A stretch of DNA of 64,000 nt from Candidatus Nanohaloarchaea archaeon (GCA_013343275.1 CP046106.1:682001-746000); one strand, 5' to 3'; shown: positions 14,332-23,229, counted from the stretch's first letter. Made by a program: numbers and translations. Notes: generated from the sequence alone by a model not told the origin.

Positions 14332-17019
14332 ATGACGAACTGGCACAGCAAAAAACTGGATGAAGTTGTACAGAAGCTCGATACCAGCACAGAGGAAGGC
14401 CTTGCTTCTGAAGAAGCAGAAAAAAGGCTTGAAGAGGAAGGAGCTAACGAGATCGAGAAGGGGGAGGAAGTTCATCCTCTTGAAATATTTCTGGGCCAGT
14501 TCAAGGACTTCCTGATCTACCTGCTTTTCTTCGCAGCCATAGTATCTATTGCAATAGGTTTCTTCCCAGGCCACGAGCCCGAATATGTAAATGCTGCGCT
14601 CATACTGATTATTGTTTTCCTGACCGGGATCTTCGGGTTCTTCCAGGATTACAAGGCCGAGAAATCTATAGAGGCCTTGAAGGAGCTTTCGAAGCCCGAT
14701 ATTACTGTTTTGAGAGATGGAAAGAAGATCGAGGTAAGTTCCTCAGACATTGTTCCCGGCGATGTAATAATACTGAATCAGGGCGACTCTATACCTGCGG
14801 ACGCACGTCTGGTTGAGTCAGAGAGTCTTTACACAGATGAGTCGGCGTTGACCGGTGAGAGCGAGAACGTCTCCAAGTCACCTGGAGAAGTTGAAGAGGA
14901 TTCAACGGTAGCTGAGCGCTCCAACATGGTTTTCAAGAATACTTCTGTTGTCAAAGGTCGTGGAAAAGCCGTGGTTGTCGAGACAGGAATGAATACAGAG
15001 GTAGGAGATATTGCAGAGCAGCTGCAGGGATCAGAAGATGAGAAAACAGATTTCCAGAAGGAAGTCGACGAGATGGGGCGGAAGATAGGTTACGGAATTG
15101 TCGCGGTAATACTGATGGTGGCCGTAGTCGAGTTCTCATTTACTTCCGCCTCTATTGTCACTATATTCCTCATGGCTGTAAGCCTGGCCGTTGCAGCAGT
15201 GCCAGTAAGTTTACCAGCTGTAGTTACTCTTACACTAGCCCTAGGCTCACGTAAAATGCTGGAAAAAGATGCCCTGGTGCGCAGACTATCAGTTGTAGAA
15301 AGTCTAGGCTCTATAGATACTATTGTAACCGACAAAACCGGTACTCTGACCGAAGACCTGATGACTGTGGAAAAACTCTACTTCGGCAGCGAAGAGTTCG
15401 AAGTCACCGGTAGCGGAACAAGTATAGACGGCGAGTTCCACAAAGACGGTCACGGCACAGATGTAGACTACCTAACCCCTCTACTCAGGTGCGGCCTGGT
15501 ATGCAACAACGCAGAGAAAGCACCTGAAGAAGAGGAGAAAGACTACTATGGAGAACCGACTGAGATAGCACTACTCGTATCAGGACTGAAAGCAGGCCTG
15601 AACCCTGATGTAGAGAGGGAAAGAGAGATTCCTTTCTCATCTGATAGGAAGAGGATGACAGTAGTAACCGGCGAAAACGAGGCCTACATGAAGGGGGCTC
15701 CGGAAACTGTCCTGGAGAGATGCGACAGGTTCTGGGACGGAGAGAAAGAAGTCGAGATGACTGACGATTTAAGACAGGAGATAAAGGATAAGAACAATGA
15801 AATGGCCTCCAGCGCTTTGAGAGTTCTCGGATTCGCAAAGAAAGATGTCCAAGATGTAGACGCGGACAGCGAAGAAGTGGAATCCAACATGGTCTTCCTC
15901 GGCCTTCAGGGTATGATCGATCCTCCACGGCAGGAAGTTGGAGAGGCCGTTCAGGACTGTAGAGAGGCAGGCATCCATGTTACCATGGCTACCGGTGATC
16001 GCGCGGAGACTGCACAGGCTATCGGAGAAGAGATAGGATTTAACGCAGACAGAGTGGTAACAGGTCAGGAGATAGAGGAGATGAGCGATGAGGAACTCCA
16101 GGAAGAAGTGAAGGAGACCGAGATATTCGCACGGGTTGAACCCCGACACAAGGTAATGATACTCGAAGCGCTAGAAGATAATGGCCGGAAAGTCGCAATG
16201 ACCGGAGATGGAGTAAATGACGCACCGGCACTGAAGAAATCCTCTGTAGGAATCGCAATGGGTAAGAGAGGAACCGATGTCGCCAAGCAATCATCCGACA
16301 TGGTTTTACAGGACGACAACTTTGTAACTATACGAGATGCTATCGCAGAGGGTCGCGGAATATTCGATAACATCAGAAAGTTCGTGAACTACCTGCTCTC
16401 AGCTAACGCAGGAGAAGTGCTGACAGTTTTCTTTGGAATACTGCTAGGAGCAATGTTCTTCCCTTCACTATTCCAGAACACCACCGAGGCCGTTATAATG
16501 ACACCTATCATGCTTATATGGTTCAACTTTGTTACTGATGGCCTTCCAGCTCTTGCTATAGGCTCTGACGATAAGTCAGAAGGTATAATGAACCGAAAGC
16601 CTAGAGGTACTGATGAACCAGTTATCAACAAAAGAATGGTAGCCTCTATGGTAGGGATAGGTATAATCATGGCAGCCACAGGCCTTACACTGTTCTTCTC
16701 CAGAATTGAGGCCGGATACAGCCTGGCAGGAGCGCAGACTATGCTCTTCACATTCTTCGTAATGATCGAGCTTGTGAGAATTCAGACTATCAGACAGCGC
16801 TACGAGCAGTCCTTCCTCTCCAACAGATGGCTGGTTGCTGCTATCGGATCATCTATCCTGCTACAGCTGATGGTAATCTACACTCCTCTGCACAAGTACT
16901 TCGAAGTTACACCGCTCGGAGTTCCTGAGTGGGCTGCAATTGGCGGAGCAGTTACCGCCTTCGTAGTCTTCACCCTAGGCATGATCAATCTGTACGACCG
17001 GGTCTTCCCCGAAGAGTAA
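14332..17019 (+). CDS. P-type cation-transporting ATPase with mixed P2A/P3A features
   Basis: 895 aa. It has the full layout: N-terminal cation-ATPase domain, A-domain TGES (in DESALTGES), phosphorylation motif DKTGTLT at D334, nucleotide domain with KGAPE, hinge GDGVNDAPALK, and about ten membrane helices. M5/M6 resemble Ca2+ pumps (N692 and E695 in NAGEVL; N732, T735, D736 in NFVTDGLPA). In M4, however, the Ca2+-pump PEGLP is replaced by PVSLP at 291-295, like plasma-membrane H+ pumps. The transported ion is therefore uncertain (Ca2+, H+ or another cation). It starts 20 bases after E3 and may be read with the PDH operon. Confidence 0.9.
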   Translation: MTNWHSKKLDEVVQKLDTSTEEGLASEEAEKRLEEEGANEIEKGEEVHPLEIFLGQFKDFLIYLLFFAAIVSIAIGFFPGHEPEYVNAALILIIVFLTGIFGFFQDYKAEKSIEALKELSKPDITVLRDGKKIEVSSSDIVPGDVIILNQGDSIPADARLVESESLYTDESALTGESENVSKSPGEVEEDSTVAERSNMVFKNTSVVKGRGKAVVVETGMNTEVGDIAEQLQGSEDEKTDFQKEVDEMGRKIGYGIVAVILMVAVVEFSFTSASIVTIFLMAVSLAVAAVPVSLPAVVTLTLALGSRKMLEKDALVRRLSVVESLGSIDTIVTDKTGTLTEDLMTVEKLYFGSEEFEVTGSGTSIDGEFHKDGHGTDVDYLTPLLRCGLVCNNAEKAPEEEEKDYYGEPTEIALLVSGLKAGLNPDVEREREIPFSSDRKRMTVVTGENEAYMKGAPETVLERCDRFWDGEKEVEMTDDLRQEIKDKNNEMASSALRVLGFAKKDVQDVDADSEEVESNMVFLGLQGMIDPPRQEVGEAVQDCREAGIHVTMATGDRAETAQAIGEEIGFNADRVVTGQEIEEMSDEELQEEVKETEIFARVEPRHKVMILEALEDNGRKVAMTGDGVNDAPALKKSSVGIAMGKRGTDVAKQSSDMVLQDDNFVTIRDAIAEGRGIFDNIRKFVNYLLSANAGEVLTVFFGILLGAMFFPSLFQNTTEAVIMTPIMLIWFNFVTDGLPALAIGSDDKSEGIMNRKPRGTDEPVINKRMVASMVGIGIIMAATGLTLFFSRIEAGYSLAGAQTMLFTFFVMIELVRIQTIRQRYEQSFLSNRWLVAAIGSSILLQLMVIYTPLHKYFEVTPLGVPEWAAIGGAVTAFVVFTLGMINLYDRVFPEE

Positions 17020-17073
17020 CATAGATCCACTTCTTTAGTAGGGTTTAAAACCGAGCGTTTCAAAGCTACAGTT

Positions 17074-17241
17074 ATGTCTCTGCTAGGAAGTTCAGAGGAA
17101 GAATGTTATGTCTGTGGCAAGGAATTAGGAGATGACGCCATAGAGGAAGACGGGAAGAAGTTCTGTTGTGAGGACTGCAAACAGCAGTACGAGGACGAGG
17201 AAAAATCCGATGATAAAGAAGAAATCTGTCAGTTCTGCTGA
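17074..17241 (+). CDS. 55-aa TRASH-like zinc microprotein
   Basis: The gene starts at ATG 17074 and stops at TGA 17239-17241. Two CxxC-type pairs fit a TRASH/YHS-like treble-clef metal site: EECYVCGKEL and KKFCCEDCKQQY. An acidic tail ends in ICQFC. TRASH domains often bind copper or other soft metals in proteins beside P-type ATPases. Here the gene follows a P-type ATPase and starts 3 bases before a His/Cys-rich envelope protein, so a metal-carrier role is a reasonable inference. A TATA-like GGTTTAAAA at 17042-17050 sits at the right distance for an own promoter. Confidence 0.75.
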   Translation: MSLLGSSEEECYVCGKELGDDAIEEDGKKFCCEDCKQQYEDEEKSDDKEEICQFC

Positions 17242-17244
17242 AAG

Positions 17245-18135
17245 ATGAACGTCCTCAGGAGAACACTTTACTCATTCCCGGTAGCTTTTGTCCTTACAGC
17301 AGCAGCTATAAAGTATTATCCGGAAACCAGCTTCACAGCATACTCTACCAAACTTATAGGCCTTGGTTTTATCGCCACACTGGCCCTCGGATCGATAGCT
17401 TTCTACAGAGAAGACGATTTGACTATGCACGACAAGAACGTGCTGATGAATGCTTTTCTTGTAGCAATACTTGTTCCAAGCCTCTATACAGCGGGAGCGT
17501 TCCTGCATGAAAGCCAGACATCCTGGAGTGGCGGAGAGATCCATTATCACGCAGACTACGAGGTAATAGTCAATACCAGCGGGAACCTACATACTCTTGA
17601 CCTTGTAGATCCTACAAACTACTGCAGTAGCGCAACCACACAGTCAACTCTTATGTGCAAGCTGAACGACAGAACAGGAATTACAAAGTACCACGAGCAC
17701 AACGATAACCGTATACACCTGGAAGGGATATTCAAAGAAAGAGAGGATGCTACACTGGCCGCTTACTTCGAAACATTCCACGGAGAGCTCTCAAACACAC
17801 GAATGGTATATCCAACCAACAACAGAACGGTAGAAGTAACTGAGAACGCAGATAAGAACCTGAAAATAATAGTAAACAGAGGAACAGGCGGGAGCAGGCA
17901 CTGGTGTATAGTAGGAGATCAGGCCTCCAAAGAAAACACCTGTGTAAATCCTTACACCGGAGAACTTGCAACATCTCCTTCAGAATACATAATTTCACCG
18001 CACAAGAAAGGGCCTAGCCTGGACGATATATTCATTATCTACGATTCCAGTACCTCTGAACAGGCACTGGAAGACCTCCAGGAAGATGGAAAATACCAGA
18101 GTATAGGCCTGAGCAAGGAGGGTGAAGGTTTCTAA
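17245..18135 (+). CDS. Membrane-anchored His/Cys-rich extracytoplasmic protein
   Basis: 296 aa. Three hydrophobic segments lie within the first 95 residues. An extracytoplasmic domain follows, beginning GGEIHYHADYEVIV and containing YHEHNDNRIHLEG, a repeated H-x-H pattern that suggests metal binding. Two cysteine pairs (YC..MC around residues 127-139, and WCIVGD..TC around 219-232) could form disulfides. Similar H-x-H-x-D / H-x-H...IH-x-EG proteins occur in archaea beside redox and metal genes, though I cannot name the family. The stop overlaps the CcdA start (TAATG), so the two are coupled. Confidence 0.7.
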   Translation: MNVLRRTLYSFPVAFVLTAAAIKYYPETSFTAYSTKLIGLGFIATLALGSIAFYREDDLTMHDKNVLMNAFLVAILVPSLYTAGAFLHESQTSWSGGEIHYHADYEVIVNTSGNLHTLDLVDPTNYCSSATTQSTLMCKLNDRTGITKYHEHNDNRIHLEGIFKEREDATLAAYFETFHGELSNTRMVYPTNNRTVEVTENADKNLKIIVNRGTGGSRHWCIVGDQASKENTCVNPYTGELATSPSEYIISPHKKGPSLDDIFIIYDSSTSEQALEDLQEDGKYQSIGLSKEGEGF

Positions 18136-18899
18136 TGGTAACGGCAACACTTCCAACGCTGGGCGCAGTAATAGTTACTGCAGCAGTAGACTCGATAAAC
18201 CCATGTGCTATTGGAGTAGCTCTTCTACTTGTAGCCACTCTCGTCAAACAGGACAGGAGAAGCGAAATACTGAAAGTTGGCGCTATCTACATAACATTTG
18301 TATACCTGACATACCTGTTCGCAGGTCTCGGCATACTTTTCGGGCTAACCAGCGTTTCAACACAGGTAGCTAACTATATAACCGTGTTTGTATCGCTGAT
18401 AGTTATCACGGGAGGCATACTGGAGATTAAGGACTTCTTCTGGTACGGAGAAGGCAGCTCGCTAATGATACCAGAGCAGTACTCGGAGAAGATCGCCGAC
18501 AAGATGGAGAACATCACTACCCCAGCAGCAATCCTCCTGGGAATCTTTGTTGCCGCAGTAGAGCTTCCCTGCACAGGAGGCCCTTACCTCGCGATCCTGA
18601 CAGTTATCCATCAGACAATCGTGGCGCCTGCAACGGCCTCGACAGCAATGATGATCAATATCTTCGGATTCCACGTTCCACTGATTGCACTGGGATTGAT
18701 GGCGCTGTACAACCTGATCTTCGTAATGCCGTTAATCGTAATAGTGGTAATGTCCTACCTCGGAAGCTACAAGGTCAGCGAGATGAAAGAATGGAAACAC
18801 ATGAACAAAGCACGGATGAGAATGGCAGCAGGCCTTCTCATGGTATTCCTAGGCTGGATCCTGCTGCTTCTGGCAACAGGAACGGTCAGATTCGGATAA
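18135..18899 (+). CDS. ccdA: CcdA/DsbD-type transmembrane electron transporter
   Basis: 254 aa with six or more membrane helices. The two membrane cysteines typical of CcdA are present in DSINPCAIGVALLL (helix 1) and VELPCTGGPYLAIL (helix 4). The family passes electrons from cytoplasmic thioredoxin to extracytoplasmic thiol proteins. A likely client is the Cys-rich envelope protein whose stop overlaps this start; the DsbA-like protein at the start of the window is another possibility. A short soluble tail links the halves. Confidence 0.88.
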   Translation: MVTATLPTLGAVIVTAAVDSINPCAIGVALLLVATLVKQDRRSEILKVGAIYITFVYLTYLFAGLGILFGLTSVSTQVANYITVFVSLIVITGGILEIKDFFWYGEGSSLMIPEQYSEKIADKMENITTPAAILLGIFVAAVELPCTGGPYLAILTVIHQTIVAPATASTAMMINIFGFHVPLIALGLMALYNLIFVMPLIVIVVMSYLGSYKVSEMKEWKHMNKARMRMAAGLLMVFLGWILLLLATGTVRFG

Positions 18900-18912
18900 G
18901 AGGCTGATAAAA

Positions 18913-19188
18913 ATGATCAAAGTCGCAAAAAGAGACGGAACGAAAGAAGAACTGGATGAAGGCAAGCTGTGGAACTCCCTGTACAATCCGGCGAAGGAGA
19001 ACCACTACCAGAAAGAAGAAGCCGTTGAACTGGCGGACGAGGCCAAGGAAAGACTGATGACGTGGATTACCGAGCATGAGGATAATGTAGTTACCACGAA
19101 AGAGTTAGCGGAGAAGGTAGAGGAAGTGCTGGCTAAGCTCGATGAAGACGTGGCCCTTATGTACGATAAACACCTGGATATCAACTAG
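18913..19188 (+). CDS. Stand-alone ATP-cone-like protein
   Basis: 91 aa. MIKVAKRDGTKEELDEGKLW opens like the ATP-cone of ribonucleotide reductases and NrdR (K-x-x-K-R-D-G...F/L-D..K). The rest is a helical ATP-cone-like body ending KLDEDVALMYDKHLDI. There is no zinc ribbon or catalytic domain, so it is neither NrdR nor a reductase. Nucleotide sensing is inferred from the family. It starts 13 bases after CcdA and may be in the same transcript. Confidence 0.7.
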   Translation: MIKVAKRDGTKEELDEGKLWNSLYNPAKENHYQKEEAVELADEAKERLMTWITEHEDNVVTTKELAEKVEEVLAKLDEDVALMYDKHLDIN

Positions 19189-19190
19189 CC

Positions 19191-19403
19191 TTAATTTTTC
19201 AATCTGTAATGTTTCTTTACACTGAGATAGATTCCTGCCACTGATATTGCTGCGCCTGTAGCAACAGCGGAAAGAATCCATGTATCAGCTGACACTCCGC
19301 TTAAAATACCGGAGGAGTGGCTTTCATGGGCGGAGTGTGCTGCAGCCGTCCCCGCCAGGTATAGACTGGAGAGGCCTGCGGAAAAGTTCTTCCTGTAGTT
19401 CAT
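19191..19403 (-). CDS. Small membrane protein
   Basis: 70 aa. A signal-like N-terminus (FSAGLSSLYLAGTAAAHSAH) is followed by a short His/Ser-rich stretch and one membrane helix near 45-62, ending in basic KKHYRLKN. It looks like a small envelope protein with an outside loop. No family is recognised. It converges on the ATP-cone gene with a two-base gap. Confidence 0.55.
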   Translation of the reverse strand: MNYRKNFSAGLSSLYLAGTAAAHSAHESHSSGILSGVSADTWILSAVATGAAISVAGIYLSVKKHYRLKN

Positions 19404-19451
19404 AGGTCTTCTATAGTAAGTTTCTTTACAGTAGTTAAAAAATCAGGTGAG

Positions 19452-21869
19452 TTAGCTGAACCTGTCAAGGCCGCTCTGCTTGCCTTTCCCTTTCAGCTGG
19501 TCTTCTGTGTATCCGAACACCTTAAGAACACGTAGTGCAACAGGCAGGACCTGGTTGTCGACGTAGTACTCCGAGTCGTAGCTGTCCGCGTACTTCAGAA
19601 GTCTTGCGCGAGAGGAGATGCTTCCTCCTCCAGAGGTTATAACATAGGTGATGGTTGTCTCTGGCGGGATTTCGTCACCTCTCTTCTTGGCTTTCTTGGC
19701 AGCTTCTACGTGAGGAGCAGTCGAGCCGTACTCTTCGGGGGGCTTGGTTAGAGTAGTATAGATCTTCAGTTTCTCGATCGGCACTTCCCCGTCCTGAAGC
19801 CTGTCAATAGTGTCTTCCACTATCTCCACTGCTTTATCGACGTCATTCTCCAGTACTGCGCGGAGAACCTTCTTCTGAGTATCCTTGGCGATAGGACTCC
19901 AGTCCCGTCGAACCTGCTCGAAGCCTGTAATCTTCATACTGCCGTCTTCATCGATCAGTGCATACTTCTTCTTGGCGCCCTCTCCCGATTCTGTTGAGGT
20001 AAACAGGCCTCTACTGAAGAAACCTTCGAACTCCAGCTCCATGAACTCCGGCAGGTCATCGTTCACCTCATCCAGGAAGCCATCCATCCTTTCACGGATA
20101 TCCTCCCCCTTGAGGAATACCGAGTCAGTATCTCCATATACGACCTCTAAACCGAGTTCTTCGGCAGTATCGATGGTATCTTCGATATACTTCCGACCCA
20201 TAAACGTCGTGGCCTCCGCAGACTCTCTTGAATACCAGCGGGCGCCGTTATATCCTAGATAACCGTAGAAGGAGTTCGCCAGGATTTTCTCGGCCTGCTG
20301 CCGGTTGTAAAGGCTCTGGTACTCCGCGGTTCCTTCATCTTTCTCCTTCATCTCGCTCTTCAACTCGTACCGCTCTTCTACAAGGCCTTCGATCAGCTCG
20401 GGGAAGAAACCTTGTTCGTCCTGGCAGAAGTCGTAGTCAAACTCCTCCAGCGTAAATCTCTCACTGCATTCGTCGAGATTCAGTGTATCCGGAGAGATAT
20501 TGTGAGCTACCATCACCGTAGGGTACAGCGATCGGAAGTCGAACAACGCGATATTTTCATGCAGGCCCGACTCCGGCGTGTAAACAAATCCTCCTGCGTA
20601 GGCCCCTTCCTGTCTCCTGTCCTGTCTTTTCTGCTGTGAAGGCCTGTTAGGTGCAAGTATTTCTCTGCTGTATGCTTCTCTGAGCAGGAAGTTTTCTGTG
20701 AGCTGGCCGTAGGTAAGTCTGCAGGTGTCGAAAGGTATTGTACCAACCAGTTTTGAAAGCTCCATGATCTGTGGCACGATCTCGTCAGAGAGCTTCAGTG
20801 CGAGTTCAGAGTCTTTGAGGCAGTAGTCGGCGAACTTCTCGAGGTCTTCCTGGTTCTTCCATGAGTCTTTCATCTCCTCCCATGTCATCTCGTCCTTCTT
20901 CTCTCCAAGGAGCTCCTCCGCCACCGAATCCAGATCGAGATTCTCTGCATCCATTCCCGGAGAAAGCACATGGTCGACAAAAGGATACAGATCCAGGTGC
21001 GCCCTGCCTTTCAGACGGGCTGCTGAGAACCGGCCTCTCCTGTTAAACTTCATACGCTCGCCGTCTCTACCCAGGGCCAGAGTTACATTGTTCCTCTCCG
21101 CTGCATCTCTCAGCATGGAGAAATCGAACTCATCAGTGTTGTATCCAGTAAGTATATCTACGTCTTCCTCTCTTATTATCTCTACAAACCTGTTTAACAG
21201 CTCTTCTTCATCCTCTACATGTTCAACGAAAGACCTGTCAACCTCTGAAAGAGAAAGCACTTTCTGAAAGCCTTCTGACTTCATTGAGGTCATTATAATT
21301 CTCTCCTGATATACTTCGAGGTCGAAGGCCATGGTACTGTACTCCTGATCTCTTTCCTCTACCTCTGTGTCTACTTCATCAATATTGAGAGCCCTGTCGA
21401 ATTCTTCGGCCTCGACTTCCTCTCCTTCGAGTCTTACTGTTTTACCTGGCCGGATTCCTTCATCAATCAGGTATCTGCGGTAGAAAGGTATGTCGAACTC
21501 TCTGCATCTCTCTGTTTCCGGCAGGTCCCAGACCTGGTTCTTCAGTTTAGGTACGTTCGCCGGCACCGTAGTGTATATCTTTACGGCCTTTCTCTGCTCC
21601 TGACCTACTTCCCGCTCAACTATCTCAGTCTCCTCTACCGGAAGATAATCGCCATCATCTTCCCCGTCTTCCTTAAACTCCTGGCCTTCTATCTCATCCT
21701 CCAGTTCCTCGGCGTCCGCCTCCTCGGATGGGAGCGCATAGAAGTAAGGTCTGAAATCCCTGTCGTAACCTATAACATTGCTGTCGCCGGATTTGCAGAA
21801 CAGCCGGAGGTAGACTTCGTCGTTCTCCGTCCTGTAATCAATATCCAGTACCTGGGTTTCAATTTCCAT
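19452..21869 (-). CDS. polB: DNA polymerase family B
   Basis: 805 aa. Replicative or repair DNA polymerase with 3'-5' proofreading. Exonuclease motif I is FDLEVY (D183, E185), motif II is in TGYNTDEFD (241-249), and motif III is YCLKDS (349-354). Polymerase motif A is DFRSLYPT (444-451), motif B is KILANSFYGYLGY (528-540) and motif C is YGDTDS (578-583). No intein is inserted at any of these common sites. The N-terminal domain has an acidic insertion near 50-80, in keeping with halophily. A second polymerase (PolD) is encoded at 48.4-53.6 kb. Confidence 0.97.
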   Translation of the reverse strand: MEIETQVLDIDYRTENDEVYLRLFCKSGDSNVIGYDRDFRPYFYALPSEEADAEELEDEIEGQEFKEDGEDDGDYLPVEETEIVEREVGQEQRKAVKIYTTVPANVPKLKNQVWDLPETERCREFDIPFYRRYLIDEGIRPGKTVRLEGEEVEAEEFDRALNIDEVDTEVEERDQEYSTMAFDLEVYQERIIMTSMKSEGFQKVLSLSEVDRSFVEHVEDEEELLNRFVEIIREEDVDILTGYNTDEFDFSMLRDAAERNNVTLALGRDGERMKFNRRGRFSAARLKGRAHLDLYPFVDHVLSPGMDAENLDLDSVAEELLGEKKDEMTWEEMKDSWKNQEDLEKFADYCLKDSELALKLSDEIVPQIMELSKLVGTIPFDTCRLTYGQLTENFLLREAYSREILAPNRPSQQKRQDRRQEGAYAGGFVYTPESGLHENIALFDFRSLYPTVMVAHNISPDTLNLDECSERFTLEEFDYDFCQDEQGFFPELIEGLVEERYELKSEMKEKDEGTAEYQSLYNRQQAEKILANSFYGYLGYNGARWYSRESAEATTFMGRKYIEDTIDTAEELGLEVVYGDTDSVFLKGEDIRERMDGFLDEVNDDLPEFMELEFEGFFSRGLFTSTESGEGAKKKYALIDEDGSMKITGFEQVRRDWSPIAKDTQKKVLRAVLENDVDKAVEIVEDTIDRLQDGEVPIEKLKIYTTLTKPPEEYGSTAPHVEAAKKAKKRGDEIPPETTITYVITSGGGSISSRARLLKYADSYDSEYYVDNQVLPVALRVLKVFGYTEDQLKGKGKQSGLDRFS

Positions 21870-21894
21870 ATACTGGTCTGCGGATCGAAAAATT

Positions 21895-22012
21895 AAGTAC
21901 CTGTCCAGCAGCAGCCTCTGAAAGAGGGATGTGTAATATCTCGTGAACAGGTTATCCTGGTTTTCGGGCCTGAAAATCAGGGTAGTTGTTGTTGCATAGG
22001 TAACTGCTGCCT
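21895..22012 (+). ncRNA. Candidate structured RNA between polB and a histone gene
   Basis: The 307-base gap 21870-22176 holds no gene but has strong secondary structure. 21899-21904 (ACCTGT) pairs with 21947-21952 (ACAGGT). Inside lies CCTCT-GAA-AGAGG (21915-21927). 21956-21965 pairs with 21972-21981 over ten positions with one G-U. 21981-21991 pairs with 22001-22011 with wobbles and one mismatch. On the minus strand the same stems would sit in the polB leader. I do not recognise a known RNA family; strand and ends are uncertain. Confidence 0.35.
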
Positions 22013-22106
22013 GATTTCAATCAAGGTGCCGGATGTAAACCTCTAGTTCTAATGCAGGCTTTTCTAAGCTTTGAAACACAGAATAAGGCCCGCATTAATC
22101 CTAAGG

Positions 22107-22114
22107 TTTTTATA
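22107..22114 (+). promoter_or_regulatory. TATA box of the first histone gene
   Basis: TTTTTATA lies about 65 bases before the histone ATG, implying a leader near 40 bases. That leader carries a strong ribosome site (AAGGAGGTGA, 22159-22168), in contrast with the leaderless genes around it. Confidence 0.6.
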
Positions 22115-22176
22115 GGGATTCAAACAATAACTATCATAGAAGATATAGTTTTTTCCAAAAGGAGGTGACAATTACC

Positions 22177-22374
22177 ATGGCAGAACTACCACTAGCACCT
22201 GTAAAGAGAATTATCAAACAGTCCGGAGCTTCCAGAGTTTCCGAAGATGCAGTAGAGGAACTAAGAGATGAACTGGAAGGATACGCTAGCGACCGAGCAC
22301 GAGAAGCTAAAGAGTACGCTCAGCACGCTGGCAGAAAGACTGTACAGGCCGACGACGTAAAGGCTTCACAGTAA
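22177..22374 (+). CDS. Archaeal histone A
   Basis: 65 aa single histone fold. MAELPLAPVKRIIKQSGASR is the conserved N-terminus; RKTVQADDVKAS closes the fold. It wraps and compacts DNA as dimers or larger polymers. An in-frame GTG at 22165 overlaps the ribosome site, so the ATG at 22177, nine bases after AAGGAGGTGA, is the start. The strong site and promoter suggest high expression. A second, divergent histone is at 33774. Confidence 0.96.
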   Translation: MAELPLAPVKRIIKQSGASRVSEDAVEELRDELEGYASDRAREAKEYAQHAGRKTVQADDVKASQ

Positions 22375-22380
22375 GTCCTT

Positions 22381-22425
22381 TCTCGGCCAACGAGTTTTTA
22401 CCTATTACCTTTCTTATTTTTCTTG
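22381..22425 (+). terminator. T-rich terminator after histone A
   Basis: The bases after the stop include GAGTTTTTACC and then CTTTCTTATTTTTCTTG, repeated T runs without a strong hairpin. This is the usual form of archaeal terminators. A very similar CCTATTA...TTTTTCTATTTTT tract follows the second histone gene. Confidence 0.5.
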
Positions 22426-22435
22426 AGTGAACTAG

Positions 22436-23197
22436 ATGAGGATTGAAAACAGCTTTATTCTCGCACCCGGAGTAGGAGAGAAGACTGAGAAGAAACTCTG
22501 GAAAAAAGGAATAACACACTGGGACCATATAGAGAATACTAACGAAGTAAGCAGCCGGAAACAGGAAAAAATATCCAGCTTTGTACAGAAGGCCCGGAAA
22601 AACCTTGAAGTAGAGAACTCAGTGTTCTTCCAGGAAAACCTCCCTAACAAAAGCCTCTGGAGACTTTACCGCAACTTCGAGGAAAAGGCCTGCTTCTTCG
22701 ATATCGAGACCACCGGCCTCGACAAGAAAAAGAACAAGGTTACAACCGTCAGCTTCCACCGCGACGGAGATTCACGGACCTTGATACAGGGCCAGGACCT
22801 GACAAAGGAAAGACTTGAGGAAGAGATGTTCGAATCAAAGATACTTGTATCGTTCAACGGAAAACGTTTCGACCAGCCGTTCCTCGAACAGAGCTTTGAC
22901 ATGGATATCAACGTTCCGCATATCGATCTCATGTACCTATTCAAACGTATCGGCTACTCCGGCGGCCTGAAAAAGATCGAGAAACAGCTGGATGTTGACA
23001 GAGAGCTGGAGGATATCGATGGACGAGAAGCTGTCCGGCTCTGGAAGCAGTACGAGAATAACGGCAATCAGGAGGCACTGGATAAGCTGGTCAAGTACAA
23101 CCAGTACGATGCCAGAAACCTTGAGAGCCTTCTTGAGATAGTGCATGAGCGCTTAACGGGCGAAGTGTTTGAGCCTCACAGGCCTTCCGAACGATAG
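22436..23197 (+). CDS. RNase H-fold exonuclease (YprB-like) with N-terminal helix-hairpin-helix-like region
   Basis: 253 aa. Residues 1-45 (ILAPGVGEKTEKKLWKKGIT) resemble a helix-hairpin-helix DNA-binding element. From about 80 an RNase_H_2 / DEDD-type domain begins with FFDIETTGLDKKKNKV (D and E of motif I), ILVSFNGKRFDQPFLE (motif II) and YNQYDARNLESLLEI (motif III Asp). The acidic residues fit a 3'-5' exonuclease on DNA or RNA. No helicase domain is attached. The physiological substrate is unknown. Confidence 0.82.
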   Translation: MRIENSFILAPGVGEKTEKKLWKKGITHWDHIENTNEVSSRKQEKISSFVQKARKNLEVENSVFFQENLPNKSLWRLYRNFEEKACFFDIETTGLDKKKNKVTTVSFHRDGDSRTLIQGQDLTKERLEEEMFESKILVSFNGKRFDQPFLEQSFDMDINVPHIDLMYLFKRIGYSGGLKKIEKQLDVDRELEDIDGREAVRLWKQYENNGNQEALDKLVKYNQYDARNLESLLEIVHERLTGEVFEPHRPSER

Positions 23198-23198
23198 A

Positions 23199-23206
23199 CT
23201 TAAAAA
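23199..23206 (+). promoter_or_regulatory. TATA-like element ahead of the structured RNA candidate
   Basis: CTTAAAAA overlaps the end of the exonuclease gene and stands about 30 bases before the first long stem at 23234, where an RNA 5' end would be expected. Confidence 0.4.
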
Positions 23207-23229
23207 CGACTGATCCCAACTTTCAGATG

